From the IMG/VR virus record IMGVR_UViG_3300032304_002234, positions 1 to 38,244 of that record: DNA of 38,244 nt; one strand, given 5' to 3'. This DNA comes from a virus. The notes below the pieces were generated by a model. The model did not search any database, was not told where the DNA came from, and worked only from the letters and a program-made list of their open reading frames with translations. Positions 9,701-19,000 of this stretch are shown one piece after another (position 1 is the first letter of the stretch; each line of letters opens with the position of its first letter). Position numbers and translations under genes: made by a program.

Positions 9701-12700
9701 TGCTACATCAATGGAGTCCTGACGCAACATGAAGCCAGCGTAGGTCAATCCATCGAAGGTTGCCAGGAAGTCATCGGGTGCAAAGCTATCGGCAAATGTC
9801 TTGGTTATGGTAAAGAATGTACGCTGATCTGCAGCTGTCACAGCATCTTCAAGCTGTCGATTAATTATGTAAAGCAGACTAAACAGATCCAGCATGCCAA
9901 CTTCGTCGGGACTGCGCGCTCCACGCACCACCGTTACCGACGATTGTTCAAATTCAACGTCGGGGCTAGGATCTATGGTGTTTAGTGTAACAGTACCTGC
10001 TACACCACGATAGGCTGTCAATGCTATATCAAAGTTGGTGCGATCTGCGTTGTCCAGAGCATCAACCTTACCTAAACCTATTGCATTGGTTGCACGATCT
10101 GTAGAATCAAAGGCATCAATCACTGGTTTGGTTACTGTCAATGCCACCAGTGTTTGACTAGCAGTCACTGCGTCTGCTTTTGTCAGTGATAGGTCAAATA
10201 CTCGATTGTCGGTAATTGTCTGATCATCGACCTTGAGCAGGCTGATCTGTTGAGTAACGCTGTCTACTACAGTAATAATTTCAACCAGTCCTTTGCCACG
10301 CGTTGTTGTAACAACATCGCTGGCAGTCAATACCTCGGTCTTATTTAGTGCAATACTGAATATTGGTTGTTCGATAACAATTGCAGTATCGCGATTAACC
10401 TTGGTAAGTGTTTTAAATGGTCGGTCGTCGATTGATATACTATCTGTGTTTGCCTTGGTAATAGCAAAGCTAATTCGTTCTGTGTTGAACTGACGCTGAT
10501 CTATACCGCCGCCAATGCTAATAGCATCGGCAAACAATGTTGATTTAATGATGGCAACAAAAATAAGATCAATGGTACCAACCACATCTGGCGATCGGGC
10601 GCCATAGCTGAACAGCACCGAGGATTGCGCCAGGTTGCCTGCGGCGTTGATGGTTTTGAGCTGCACCTGACCAGCCACACTGCGATAGGCAGTCAATGTA
10701 ACTGCCTTGGCAGGCCTGTCGATTATCGATAATATTTCAGCACTACCAGCACGGGCCGGAGATAGAATAGTGCTGACTACAGACTTGAAAGAATCAGCCA
10801 TGTTGGCTGGATCCAACAATATACCTTTGCCTGCATCAAATTTAACATTCTCCAGAGGCTCGCTGGAAAGACGTATTCCTACACCAGTTATAAATGTGTA
10901 ACTAGTAGTATAAATGTCGGCAATGTAGGTTCCACCACTGTCAATTGTAGTGCTGGTGGTTCTAGTATATTCATTATAGGCCTGCAGAGTCGAACCCGTG
11001 GTAATCTGATAACCCCAGGCAAACAGTGACTGATTGGACAGCATGTTGGATCCAGCAATACCATTGGGCTGAATAAATATGTTCCTGTTTGAACTTGCTA
11101 CTGAAGTAAAGGTTGCGCTTAGCCGTTGCCAGTTTTCAGTCAGAGTCAATGAAGTCTGACCAGTACGAGAACCACCATCAAAATTACCTATGGCGCAAAT
11201 ATATCCAACAGAACTACCATCACCTTTTAGATACACACTATGTGTATATTGAACACCGGCCTTCAATGTTTTAACATCATCTTGTTGGATATAACTACCA
11301 GCAAAATTAACAACCAGTTTGTCGGCTGTTAAGGTGCCGTCTGGTGCTGTAGTCTGATTGGCAACTGGTGTTACACCAGTCCCAGTCCAGCGCGATGTTG
11401 TAAAATCTTCGCTCCAGGTTATGATATTGCCAGCAACAGTCAACGATGTTGTTTCAATAAATGTACCAACAGATGATATTAGAACGCCTGTTATACCCTG
11501 TCTACCAATGAACAGTCGATCAGTATCTTGTGCAGTAACTGTAACACCACTGAACGATCTGTTTACACCCTGTGTTGCAAATTTATTGGACTGCAGTGTT
11601 GTCTTGTCGTTGTTGTTAATTGTAACAAGACTTGTATTTGGTGGTTGAACGTAGCTGCCTGTAAATAATCTACCTATGCGAGTTGTTGCAAGATTCCGCA
11701 ATGACGGATCATATGGACCTTGTTCTTGGTTGGAAAATCCTGTTTCGGTGCCTGCAGGATTACCAAAGAAGGTGGTCAATGACATACCAATGCTGGTAAA
11801 AGATGTACCAGCACCTGTTGTAAAATACGCCATGGGCAATGGCCATATACTAGCACCACCATTGATCCTATAAGTAGAATCTACTCTCAATGTCTCTGCA
11901 GATTTAAAAATCCAGCTATTCTGACCTGCACTGCTGCTATACCAGAAACCCGAGGTTGCTGTACTTGTACCATTGCGGGCAATTATGAATAACCCTTTAA
12001 CTGGATCAAATGCAATGCTGCTATAAACAGCAAAATCAACATAGGTACCATAGGTACCAGTGCTTGTAGTAAACGTCTTGGTTGCTGGTTCAATGGTATA
12101 GGTTCTCCAGCTAGCAGTAACACCAGGGCTAGTGGTTGCTGATACGTGACCATTGGCACCAACCCAGACAAATGTACCATTGCCAAAGGCTAGATTAGGA
12201 TGTGCTGCATAATTATGTAAAATCCGATTGGCTGCCAATGAAGTTGATAGTCCAAAACTACCAGTCAACGAACTAAGATCGTGCAGTGTAAACAATGCAG
12301 CATAGGAACTATAGTTGGTTAGATGTACTACAGTCCAACCACTGCCATTTACTGCTCCATGATTTACAATATGACCACCATCAAGTTCTGCACCTATGGA
12401 TGTGGTTGCAAAAGGACCGCCAGCGCTCCAATAAACTCCGGCTGCTGTGGTACCAGTGCTGGTTGAGAACATGAATCTATAGGTACCACTGGTTGACGAG
12501 CAGGCCAGTCCATAGATAAAGGTTGGTTTTCCACGACCAGTTACATAAACTGGAAATCCAACTGTACGCCCTTCTCTATTAATGTATGTTACCCCACCTT
12601 TACTAGTCCACTGAGGTCCAACCCTTGAATACTGTACCTGCTCTGAACTTACATTGGAAACAAAGTTTATACCACCATCGAAACTGACGAAAGTAGCCGA

Positions 12701-15511
12701 TGGCCCAGTAACATCGTCAGTGGGACTTATTGGTCTTGCAGCTAATATAATAGTTTGCCCTGAAGTATCAGCACCAATTCGAAATTCAAAAGTTGAAGAA
12801 GCGAGAAGAGGACGTATATCTGTACCTTCTTTACCATTTTCTGAATAAAGGCATCGATAATTATTTGACTCAAAACTACTTAGAAACCAGTAATTACTAA
12901 ACTGTGAATAAACTGCGTTCGATACTCTATACGTGAATGGTGCAGTACCATTGGTAGTAAATCCAGTTGTAGTCTGATTCCAGGCCTCATAATATTCAAT
13001 AAGAGACTCATAGTCTGGTGCTACTCTGACACTATCGCTGGGTCGACGATCCTGACCCAGCCCTATGCGTTCTTCCATCGTTGCAGTATTATTGTCATAA
13101 TAGGTACGTATGAATATACCAGAACTGGTTCCACCTAACTGAATATTGGTTATACCCCAGTTGTCGCCTGAGTTAATACTTTGTGCAGTCTGACGCCAGC
13201 GCAATATAGTGCTACTAGTCTTGGCTAGTGCTGGTAAACTGCTGGTATACTGTGCCCAACTTGGACTACCATAGGTTGAGATGGCTAATATGGTATCTGC
13301 AGTTACAAAGGTCGATCCCTCGTCAATGCTATATTCAATGACCAGATCTTCGTTTAAATCTGGTTGCTCTCCACCATTGCTATTATTACCTGCAATATAG
13401 GCAAAATTAATGCTGACCGAAGTAATAGCTGTAAAATCTATGGGTACAGTGGCTACTGTACGATTTCCTGCACCATTGAAACTAATATATGGATTGCCAT
13501 AGACAGTTAAAAATCCATCATTAGAACCAATACCAGTACCCGAATTAGTTACCTGTACTGAAGCGCCAGCACTGGTGCTGGCAAACATGATAGATCCAGC
13601 AAAGGTTTGTCCAGCTACAATACCAATTAAATTTTCCTGTACACCAGTAAAAAAGTCAGCATTAGTATCAATTTGTGTTCTAAAGGTTGTATTAAAATTC
13701 CTAGTAATAGTAAAACTAATTCTTTCACTGGTATCATTTCGCCGATCTTGTCCACTACCAATGAACAAAGTATCTACTGGTAATTTACCAATTGTTAAAC
13801 TATCAGCCAATGAAAAACTATCTGTTCTAGTAGGAAATCCTATGGTATATATTTTGAAAAATACATCGGAGATAACCTGCGTATCTTCAAATCTTCTGAA
13901 TGCAGAAATTGTGCGTGTAAAGTTATCGATTGCCTGCACTGCATCCAGTCGACCCAGTCCATAGTTATAGGTAATGCCATCGAAGACAGCAGCCAAATCC
14001 TGCATGGTTGTTGAATCACCAAACTGTTTTCCTATGGCAAATGCTGGACGCCGATCTGCTGGATTGACTATAGAATTGTTAAACTTGCCAGAATTTTTAG
14101 CAATAGTTTCAATGACTAAATTGGTGTCACGCAGTACCTTGTTGGCTGTATAGAATGTGCGGGTAGCTGTCAATACAGCATCTTCAAGAACTCGTTGTGT
14201 TGCTAGAAGAAGAGCTATGGCTTCTCTGACGCTCTGAGCGTCAGTTATTCCTTTGCCAATTAACCTTCTCATGGCTTCAGAAGATACAATGGAATCTGCC
14301 AACTTCTTGATTGATGATTTGGCAATACGTTCAGTAACTGTTATTGTGTCCTGATTTACCTTGCCAATGACTCTGCTGGCAATTCTTTCCAACATGCTAG
14401 CTACATCGTTTTTACCAAGTCCAGCTGTTAAAGTCCGAACCTCGGACATGATTGCAGTATCCTGGAATACACGCTGTGCCAGGAAGATACGTTGTAATGC
14501 TTCGGCAACAACTGTGGCATCTGAACGTTGTACTGTGATTGCCAGCTGTTTATTATCAGCTGGTGTTGCAGCATCCTGATAACTAAATCCACGCTGCAGT
14601 AAGATGTTTTCAATGATGGACTGTGACTCATTGAACCTGCGATTAGCAGCAATGGTTCTAGAAAAATTATCAGACATGAAGATCGTTTCAAAACGATACA
14701 TGATGTTCTGATAGGTCAATCCATCAAATACTCCGGTTAAATCTAAAATGGTTGTGGTATCACGCAGTAACTTGGTGACAAACAGGACCGGCCCTGGGTC
14801 GTCACGATTGCGAATTCTAACACCATCAAACAATCCTTTGCCTACTGTTAATGCCTGGTCTTCAGTTGGTATAGCCTGATCTTGTTTTACTGCATTAATT
14901 TGTTTGGCCGTGGAATCAGACTGAGTAACGGTATCCCGATTGGTTTTACCAATGGTCAACGCTAGTCGGGTATCGACAATGGTCTGTATGTCTGCAGCAG
15001 CACGCTGATAACCCGCAGATATTCTAGTTGTGTCTATCAGGCTTTGACTATCAACCAGAGGACGAGTCAGTGTAAACTTGGTTGCTGTAGATACGAACTG
15101 TGCATCTTCAAATACACGGAAAGCAGCAATACGCAGGCTGATGCGTTCTAATATAGGCTCACTGTCGCTCAGACCTTTGTTGAGCAAGAACTGCGGAGTA
15201 TTATGTGTAATGAAGAACTGATCGGCCAGAGCAACCTGACGAGCCAACAACAAGATAGTTTCGTCGGACAATCCCAGGCGATCAAAGAAGTTGAATACAC
15301 TGCCATAGGGATTGGCAAGGGCACGACCAACAATGGTCTGTACCTGCACCCCACGTTTGATAATATCAGCTTGACTGACCAGTCCGCCGGTAATTACTGG
15401 CCCAGCTGTACTTATTCTACCGACTTTCTGTACAAAGACAGCCGATCCACTCTGAAGCTCTGCCAGAGTGACTACACTGGAACCACTGCGTGATATTTTA
15501 TTGATGGTCAT
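6791..15511 (-). CDS. Giant 2906-aa repetitive fibre/adhesin with embedded lectin-like domains
   Basis: The largest gene in the window. Most of it is built from short, loosely conserved acidic units of about 20 residues (patterns like SLTKADAVT...D and KTFADSFVPDDF). Longer modules recur: a TFDGLTYA module at least five times, and a module with RGVAGTV-LNTID...VEF-QSSVTV three times. Globular domains interrupt the repeats: a jelly-roll-like region at about 620-800 (PYISFNGAGNRT, EYSIDEGSTF); a region at about 840-1290 with Asp-box-like and propeller-like pieces (FVSFDGGINF, FGNGTFVWVG); a carbohydrate-binding-like domain at about 1360-1520 (APDGTLTADKLVV, SVYLKGDG); and a LamG/concanavalin-like domain at about 2020-2210 (GTGDFTVEWW, NTWNHYAYVKNNGTHLLYVN). 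The C-terminus (MTDYADIDYFAEDYVGESRS) resembles ends of marine T4-like virion proteins. Likely a long receptor-binding appendage; this is inferred from the domains and the neighbours. The ATG follows the previous stop by one base, without a clear ribosome site. Confidence 0.78.
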   Translation of the reverse strand: MTINKISRSGSSVVTLAELQSGSAVFVQKVGRISTAGPVITGGLVSQADIIKRGVQVQTIVGRALANPYGSVFNFFDRLGLSDETILLLARQVALADQFFITHNTPQFLLNKGLSDSEPILERISLRIAAFRVFEDAQFVSTATKFTLTRPLVDSQSLIDTTRISAGYQRAAADIQTIVDTRLALTIGKTNRDTVTQSDSTAKQINAVKQDQAIPTEDQALTVGKGLFDGVRIRNRDDPGPVLFVTKLLRDTTTILDLTGVFDGLTYQNIMYRFETIFMSDNFSRTIAANRRFNESQSIIENILLQRGFSYQDAATPADNKQLAITVQRSDATVVAEALQRIFLAQRVFQDTAIMSEVRTLTAGLGKNDVASMLERIASRVIGKVNQDTITVTERIAKSSIKKLADSIVSSEAMRRLIGKGITDAQSVREAIALLLATQRVLEDAVLTATRTFYTANKVLRDTNLVIETIAKNSGKFNNSIVNPADRRPAFAIGKQFGDSTTMQDLAAVFDGITYNYGLGRLDAVQAIDNFTRTISAFRRFEDTQVISDVFFKIYTIGFPTRTDSFSLADSLTIGKLPVDTLFIGSGQDRRNDTSERISFTITRNFNTTFRTQIDTNADFFTGVQENLIGIVAGQTFAGSIMFASTSAGASVQVTNSGTGIGSNDGFLTVYGNPYISFNGAGNRTVATVPIDFTAITSVSINFAYIAGNNSNGGEQPDLNEDLVIEYSIDEGSTFVTADTILAISTYGSPSWAQYTSSLPALAKTSSTILRWRQTAQSINSGDNWGITNIQLGGTSSGIFIRTYYDNNTATMEERIGLGQDRRPSDSVRVAPDYESLIEYYEAWNQTTTGFTTNGTAPFTYRVSNAVYSQFSNYWFLSSFESNNYRCLYSENGKEGTDIRPLLASSTFEFRIGADTSGQTIILAARPISPTDDVTGPSATFVSFDGGINFVSNVSSEQVQYSRVGPQWTSKGGVTYINREGRTVGFPVYVTGRGKPTFIYGLACSSTSGTYRFMFSTSTGTTAAGVYWSAGGPFATTSIGAELDGGHIVNHGAVNGSGWTVVHLTNYSSYAALFTLHDLSSLTGSFGLSTSLAANRILHNYAAHPNLAFGNGTFVWVGANGHVSATTSPGVTASWRTYTIEPATKTFTTSTGTYGTYVDFAVYSSIAFDPVKGLFIIARNGTSTATSGFWYSSSAGQNSWIFKSAETLRVDSTYRINGGASIWPLPMAYFTTGAGTSFTSIGMSLTTFFGNPAGTETGFSNQEQGPYDPSLRNLATTRIGRLFTGSYVQPPNTSLVTINNNDKTTLQSNKFATQGVNRSFSGVTVTAQDTDRLFIGRQGITGVLISSVGTFIETTSLTVAGNIITWSEDFTTSRWTGTGVTPVANQTTAPDGTLTADKLVVNFAGSYIQQDDVKTLKAGVQYTHSVYLKGDGSSVGYICAIGNFDGGSRTGQTSLTLTENWQRLSATFTSVASSNRNIFIQPNGIAGSNMLSNQSLFAWGYQITTGSTLQAYNEYTRTTSTTIDSGGTYIADIYTTSYTFITGVGIRLSSEPLENVKFDAGKGILLDPANMADSFKSVVSTILSPARAGSAEILSIIDRPAKAVTLTAYRSVAGQVQLKTINAAGNLAQSSVLFSYGARSPDVVGTIDLIFVAIIKSTLFADAISIGGGIDQRQFNTERISFAITKANTDSISIDDRPFKTLTKVNRDTAIVIEQPIFSIALNKTEVLTASDVVTTTRGKGLVEIITVVDSVTQQISLLKVDDQTITDNRVFDLSLTKADAVTASQTLVALTVTKPVIDAFDSTDRATNAIGLGKVDALDNADRTNFDIALTAYRGVAGTVTLNTIDPSPDVEFEQSSVTVVRGARSPDEVGMLDLFSLLYIINRQLEDAVTAADQRTFFTITKTFADSFAPDDFLATFDGLTYAGFMLRQDSIDVAQRMFMNMVLGTKTESIGIADLTALVQGKPNTDSISIGTDTGFRNTNGLETTNFNINKLAGNLVVTASGTSASVGGSGNFNVGIVNRTWQIATSTAFTYGTGDFTVEWWSNQAAGNGVQGIWRNSTGDTTFSSGFLTITQNSGRLTVTQGNGAGGNLTLTSNTTLAFNTWNHYAYVKNNGTHLLYVNGTAQNNSFYWLTSNAQLAYMQIGNAGGQYSGFITNFRIVKGTAVYTSNFTPPTEPLTAIAGTQLLALFTSSGGVNVDSSPNNFTLVPTSGGPVWTSSTPFTAGSGTLTTTYSDTHPVTMLDVKTLQIGLNRLENVDALDVFRPVGSYIRKLAEVQSIDELKALSISKYNVDNIAADDVLALIYVSNKFFFELVNNEDATQFAISQFTNNSIVSSDQLAFAQSKLLADSFAETDVSRFDVSLVKADAQTLDDQRSLAISLVKSDVVTLADLASLVGSFSRSVFDDLAIVQGPVFFTITKTFADSFVPDDFLQTFDGLTYAYATSRYDEIATAQRVFMDVVLGARTDTVVSLEQILVAQLKRYEDTTTETDQLQLKIDNLINNVAIAVDVQQFSIAAVKADSLAGDERKYLDVSKLVSPDTISLADLIDIILFIPTPEQFYFDSITISDASFLSVSKRLREEITVADNKTLDVAIVAHRGVAGTVILNTIDSSPDVEFQQSSVTVSRSSMDRDEVGTLDFFSLTYSTVRSIEDFIAIADVAPKFAITKLLNDATVPDDFLQTFDGLTYATTILKQDSVSIGLPGFTGRRVSGDDRERIVLDVAIARVDEISSTDTGINLVPGKNNSDAVQNSDALALSISLSKTDVQIVEQTQRFFDISLSKTEILVSQDALRKDIDKLLGNEDILSITDLLALQAQYQLSLAEIQNILGEKDGNFSYLLDQAPKNDVLSTSDDRLASFISKDLTNLDGLNNINTMVSNGTLRMTDYADIDYFAEDYVGESRSFT
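6886..6893 (-). promoter_or_regulatory. Late promoter candidate, exact TATAAATA
   Basis: The minus strand has an exact match to the T4 late promoter core TATAAATA. It lies within the last 35 codons of the giant fibre gene and about 113 bases upstream of the 183-aa gene start at 6773. A transcript from here would serve the 183-aa, 208-aa and 975-aa genes and the neck genes separately from the giant gene. Confidence 0.5.
7448..7486 (-). repeat. Intragenic DNA repeat A, copy 1 (TFDGLTYA module)
   Basis: This 39-base stretch matches 8192-8230 at 38 of 39 positions. It encodes the VPDDFLQTFDGLTY part of a repeated module of the giant fibre. A more diverged copy lies at 9743-9781. Confidence 0.85.
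7657..7691 (-). repeat. Intragenic DNA repeat B, copy 1 (VAGTV/SPDVEF module)
   Basis: This 35-base stretch matches 9952-9986 with a single difference. It encodes the LNTID-SPDVEF segment of a module present three times in the giant fibre protein. Confidence 0.85.
8192..8230 (-). repeat. Intragenic DNA repeat A, copy 2
   Basis: Second copy of the 39-base repeat at 7448-7486, one mismatch, in the same reading frame of the giant fibre gene. The distance between copies is 744 bases, a multiple of three, so recombination between them would keep the frame. Confidence 0.85.
9952..9986 (-). repeat. Intragenic DNA repeat B, copy 2
   Basis: Second copy of the 35-base repeat at 7657-7691 with one difference. 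The offset is 2295 bases, a multiple of three, so an exchange between the copies would remove the LamG-coding stretch without a frameshift. Confidence 0.85.
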
Positions 15512-15512
15512 G

Positions 15513-15851
15513 TCAACGCGTGACGTTTGGTGTCACTGTTACTATACCCTCAACAGCTCGGGTTTTTACACCGTTTGAGCTGTTGGTGATAAGAACATCG
15601 TAGACATATCTCCCATATTTTAAGGCGGCACTGGTAGTACCACGGAGATTGAGCTGTATTTCTCCGTTGGCTGGTACTGGCATGGTTACTGCAAACACTG
15701 CGCTGGCTGTGGTACTTTCATAGCTCTTACGCATCTGCGCCTGAGCACCATAGTTAGTCAGGTCCAGTGGAGCAGTATTGGTGCCATATAATTTAATGGT
15801 TGCTTCAAAATCTGATCCCTGGTCTATGGTTAGATTTGTTGTTATTGCCAT
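15513..15851 (-). CDS. 112-aa Ig-like/BppU-type baseplate or fibre adaptor protein
   Basis: The sequence reads as a compact beta-sandwich: IDQGSDFEATIKLYGTNTAP, LDLTNYGAQAQMRKSYES, then ANGEIQLNLRGTTSAALKYG and RYVYDVLITNSSNGVK. A QGSDF...PLDLT-Y-A-AQMR...Y-YDV pattern is shared with small virion proteins of T4-like phages and with the N-terminal domain of BppU-type baseplate proteins that connect receptor-binding proteins to the baseplate. It lies immediately upstream of the giant fibre gene (TGACATG, one-base gap) and one base after the coiled-coil gene, so it is likely made in step with the fibre and could be its adaptor; that role is inferred. No catalytic residues are evident. Confidence 0.72.
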   Translation of the reverse strand: MAITTNLTIDQGSDFEATIKLYGTNTAPLDLTNYGAQAQMRKSYESTTASAVFAVTMPVPANGEIQLNLRGTTSAALKYGRYVYDVLITNSSNGVKTRAVEGIVTVTPNVTR

Positions 15852-15852
15852 G

Positions 15853-16086
15853 TTAGCGTTCCAGTAATTTTGTCAGCAAAGATTTGATGTCTCCGATATC
15901 GGATTCCATGTTATTTATTCGACTTTCCATGGATTCAAATCGTTCCTGTTGCTGATTATGACTTTCTTTTATCTTTTTATATCGTTTATATGCGTCGGTA
16001 TTTACATCTACCACAGCATTGCTATAAAGATCACGCCTTAAATCGGTGTGATCTTTGACCTTTAGCAAATGTTCGTTATTAGGCAT
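15853..16086 (-). CDS. 77-aa coiled-coil small protein
   Basis: Residues about 5-40 (HLLKVKDHTDLRRDLYSNAV, then NTDAYKRYKKIK) resemble a small conserved protein found among the structural genes of T4-like marine phages, with a KVKD...L-RD...A-V--D---Y--Y pattern. The last 35 residues have a clear heptad pattern (RFESMESRINNMESDIGDIK, then SLLTKLLER) and should form a coiled coil, plausibly a trimer. I chose the ATG at 16086, which overlaps the previous stop by 8 bases with GAGG about 10 bases ahead. A TTG two codons further upstream (16092) is also possible. Location between the DUF4815 protein and the fibre genes suggests a linker or assembly role; the function is unknown. Confidence 0.7.
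   Translation of the reverse strand: MPNNEHLLKVKDHTDLRRDLYSNAVVDVNTDAYKRYKKIKESHNQQQERFESMESRINNMESDIGDIKSLLTKLLER
15912..15919 (-). promoter_or_regulatory. Possible T4-type late promoter (AATAAATA)
   Basis: The minus strand reads AATAAATA, one mismatch from the T4 late core. It lies in the end of the coiled-coil gene, about 61 bases upstream of the 112-aa gene and ahead of the giant fibre gene. Confidence 0.35.
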
Positions 16087-19000
16087 GAGCAATTAACCTC
16101 AGATTCTTGAATCGTGGAACACGGGCACCATTGGTTGTCAACATTACAATTTTGATTGTAAATGCAGTAAACTCTGGTAAGTCCAGTGGATTGCCTGCGG
16201 CATCTGTGTCCGTAATATCAATTTCAATTTCACTAAAGATATTACGATCATCTTCTCTGACAATGTTCAGTGTCGGTAAATATTTGTTCCAGACCTGACC
16301 TTCTAAGTCACTGTTGGCATTGCCTACTTTATAATAGATTTCAAAGCTGGCTTCAGACGGTACATTGGCATCGGCCAGTAACTTGATGCTGCTGGCTGGA
16401 TTCTCCAGGTTAATTCTGCGCACAACATACTTGCTGGCTGCAGTACTACCAACCAGGCAACGCTCGTCAATGAAGTCGCGTATCTGGTAAATGCTGATGC
16501 TTTGACCTGCAGCCTGGGTGGTAAAGTTGGCATCCAGGTATAGGATGGTACCATCCTGACTTACATCAACTACCCGCACACCAGTGCTGGTGCTGTTGTT
16601 GCCAGCAACACTGCTGCCTGAGACAACTATGTACTGTCCTGGAGTAATACTGGTAAACAGGTCCGGTGTAGTTGATATCAAACTTTCAGCAATACCATCA
16701 AAGGCAATGGTAGTATTGTTTACAGTTACTGCTTCATAGTCCACATTCAATATTGATCCTGTGGCTGCTGTTCCTACTGCAGGCAACGTGGTTGGTAGAC
16801 GTGTATCGCGACTTGGATTGTCGATACGATACTGACCTAACTGCATGTTCAGGGAACTTAGATCCACCAAGGGGCTGACTGCAGGGTCTGTGCTGGTCAG
16901 GGTAAACTTACCAGTAAAACTTTCTTTCCAGTTTGTGGGTGCCTGACCGCCAGCAACCTGCTGATTGTCGGCTGCACGATAGAATTCATTGACATCGCTA
17001 AGCACAATTTTCGGTGCAGTCAAGAAGTTCGTAGTGTTGAAGGTCAGTGCCTGTGTAGATCTGGTATAGGGTTTACCAGTGGTTGCTGGTAAATCGGCAC
17101 CATCGTAGGTAAAGCCTGCAGTCTGTTCAGCTTCAAAGGTTAAAGTAGTTGGACTAAAGTTCAGGGTCTTGGCTGTTGGTGTAATTGCATGGTATAGCCA
17201 ATTGCTGGTAGCCATGATGTCATTGCCGCCAGCTACCACCGAAGTAACTCCGGTTACTGCACCTGCGCCCAGATTGGCAACTGTGTTTGTCTGTATGACA
17301 TAGCCATCAAAATCAATGGTATCAGTTGTGCTAATGGTTAATTTTGCATCGGAGTCACGAACAATGTCATTGTCAATACCTGTACCAAACAATTCAGTGA
17401 TTGGTATGCCATTGATGGTTGCCGTTGTGTTACCTGCAGCATACTGAGCCAACCAATAGGCACTGGTATAGCGGACAGTATCACCAGGAGCATGACCATG
17501 ATTGTCATGTCGCACACGAATCTTGTTGCTGCCATGAGTCATGACGAACGGATTTACTGGCAGGCCTGAAGCAGGGCGCTTGGCATTGACAACCCGACAC
17601 ACTGCCTGACTGTTGGTGTTAAATACTGCTCGATTAAGCACAAATTTCATGTCGCTTAACTGATCCTCGGTCCACAATGTACCTTCCTGTGATTTAAATA
17701 GACTACCCAACAGGGCCTGTATGCTATAGGTCCTGCTAGGATTGAATACATCGGTCTGACCCAGAGTAGCTACCCAGGCACGATAACGCACACTTTCGCT
17801 ACGCAGCATGATGGCATAGTTAATATTGGGCGCCAGGTACAGAGGCTGTCTTAAGGTAAACTTGGTAGGAGTCTGGCCTGTTGGGTCGGCATTGACTTCA
17901 TCAGGAAATTTAATCTGTGCTGTACCTGGTATGGGACTTGGTCCTGGCCGGCCACCGGCATCACAGAGACGCATTTCAAAATCTACTGGTACGCCACGTT
18001 CACTGCCCAGGGGTTTGGTATGGAAGAATACATCCACATCGGTAATGAACAGACCATTGGTAAACTGATCAGGTATCTTAAAGCTCTGTGCCAGAGGATC
18101 ATAGAACTGAGGTATAAAGGTCTTGGTGTTGGTAATGGTTGTCTGTAGTTCAAACTGAAAGCCACGTGCCGTATAGGTTGCTTCAACTCTACTATCCCAG
18201 TCATCGGGATCGTTGATTGGGCTGGTTGTCAGCATTATGGGTTTGGTTCCGCAGAGGAACTTGTCGGTGTCAGTATCTGGTAAATCAAACATGGCAACCA
18301 GTACACCGTCTTTGTCGGTATATAATACACCTGACGAGTCACCCATGATCTGGCTGTCATCGACTGTGGTATTGACCAGAGTCTTGGGATCGTTCTGATC
18401 TACTGCTACATAGAAAGTCTGATCCAGGGTACGTGATCGTTTGCCGCCAACGTTGGTGCCACTGCGAATATAGGCCGGTGATAGTTGGCCACGCTGATTC
18501 ACCAAATACAGAGTCTTGTCTTTCTGATACATGGCAACTGCACTGCCCAGATATCTACCACTGCCATAGTAATAAACAGCTACACCAGCAGTAAATGCCT
18601 TCATGTATTCTTCGCTGCGACCTGCGCTAGGCAAGGATAGCTGATAGGCATCACCGCGTGTACTGAAGCTGCGTTTTTCCTGCACATTCTGGAAGTATTC
18701 AGTAATGGTTCTCTGCACTGCTACATAGCGGGTTTCCCAGCGTGCATTTTTACCACCGCCAACACGCACACTCTGTGCCACTGTTTCAGTAATGGTTCTG
18801 GGTCTGGTGAATACATTGGGTTGTAATACACCGCCACGAACACCTGCGTCTGCGGGAATCTGATACTGTTCCTGCACATGCTTGTTTTCGTTACGTCCGC
18901 GCCATTTAGCCCAGTTACCTGGATCGGCACGCATGGTGTTGAACAACAGGGTTGGCATTTCATTGAAGGTTAGCTTCAGAGCCGGTGTTAGATATTCACC

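Noticed and set aside
13575-13964. 129-codon plus-strand frame inside the giant fibre gene
   Set aside because: It is a shadow of the repeat-coding strand; such frames occur in several places along this gene.
7448-14750. Repeats of the giant gene considered as a CRISPR array or tandem DNA element
   Set aside because: The repeats lie in one open reading frame, are irregularly spaced and encode conserved protein modules; there are no uniform spacers and no cas genes.
16087-16092. TTG start two codons upstream for the coiled-coil protein
   Set aside because: The ATG at 16086 is in frame with acceptable GAGG spacing; TTG would need stronger support, though it is not excluded.
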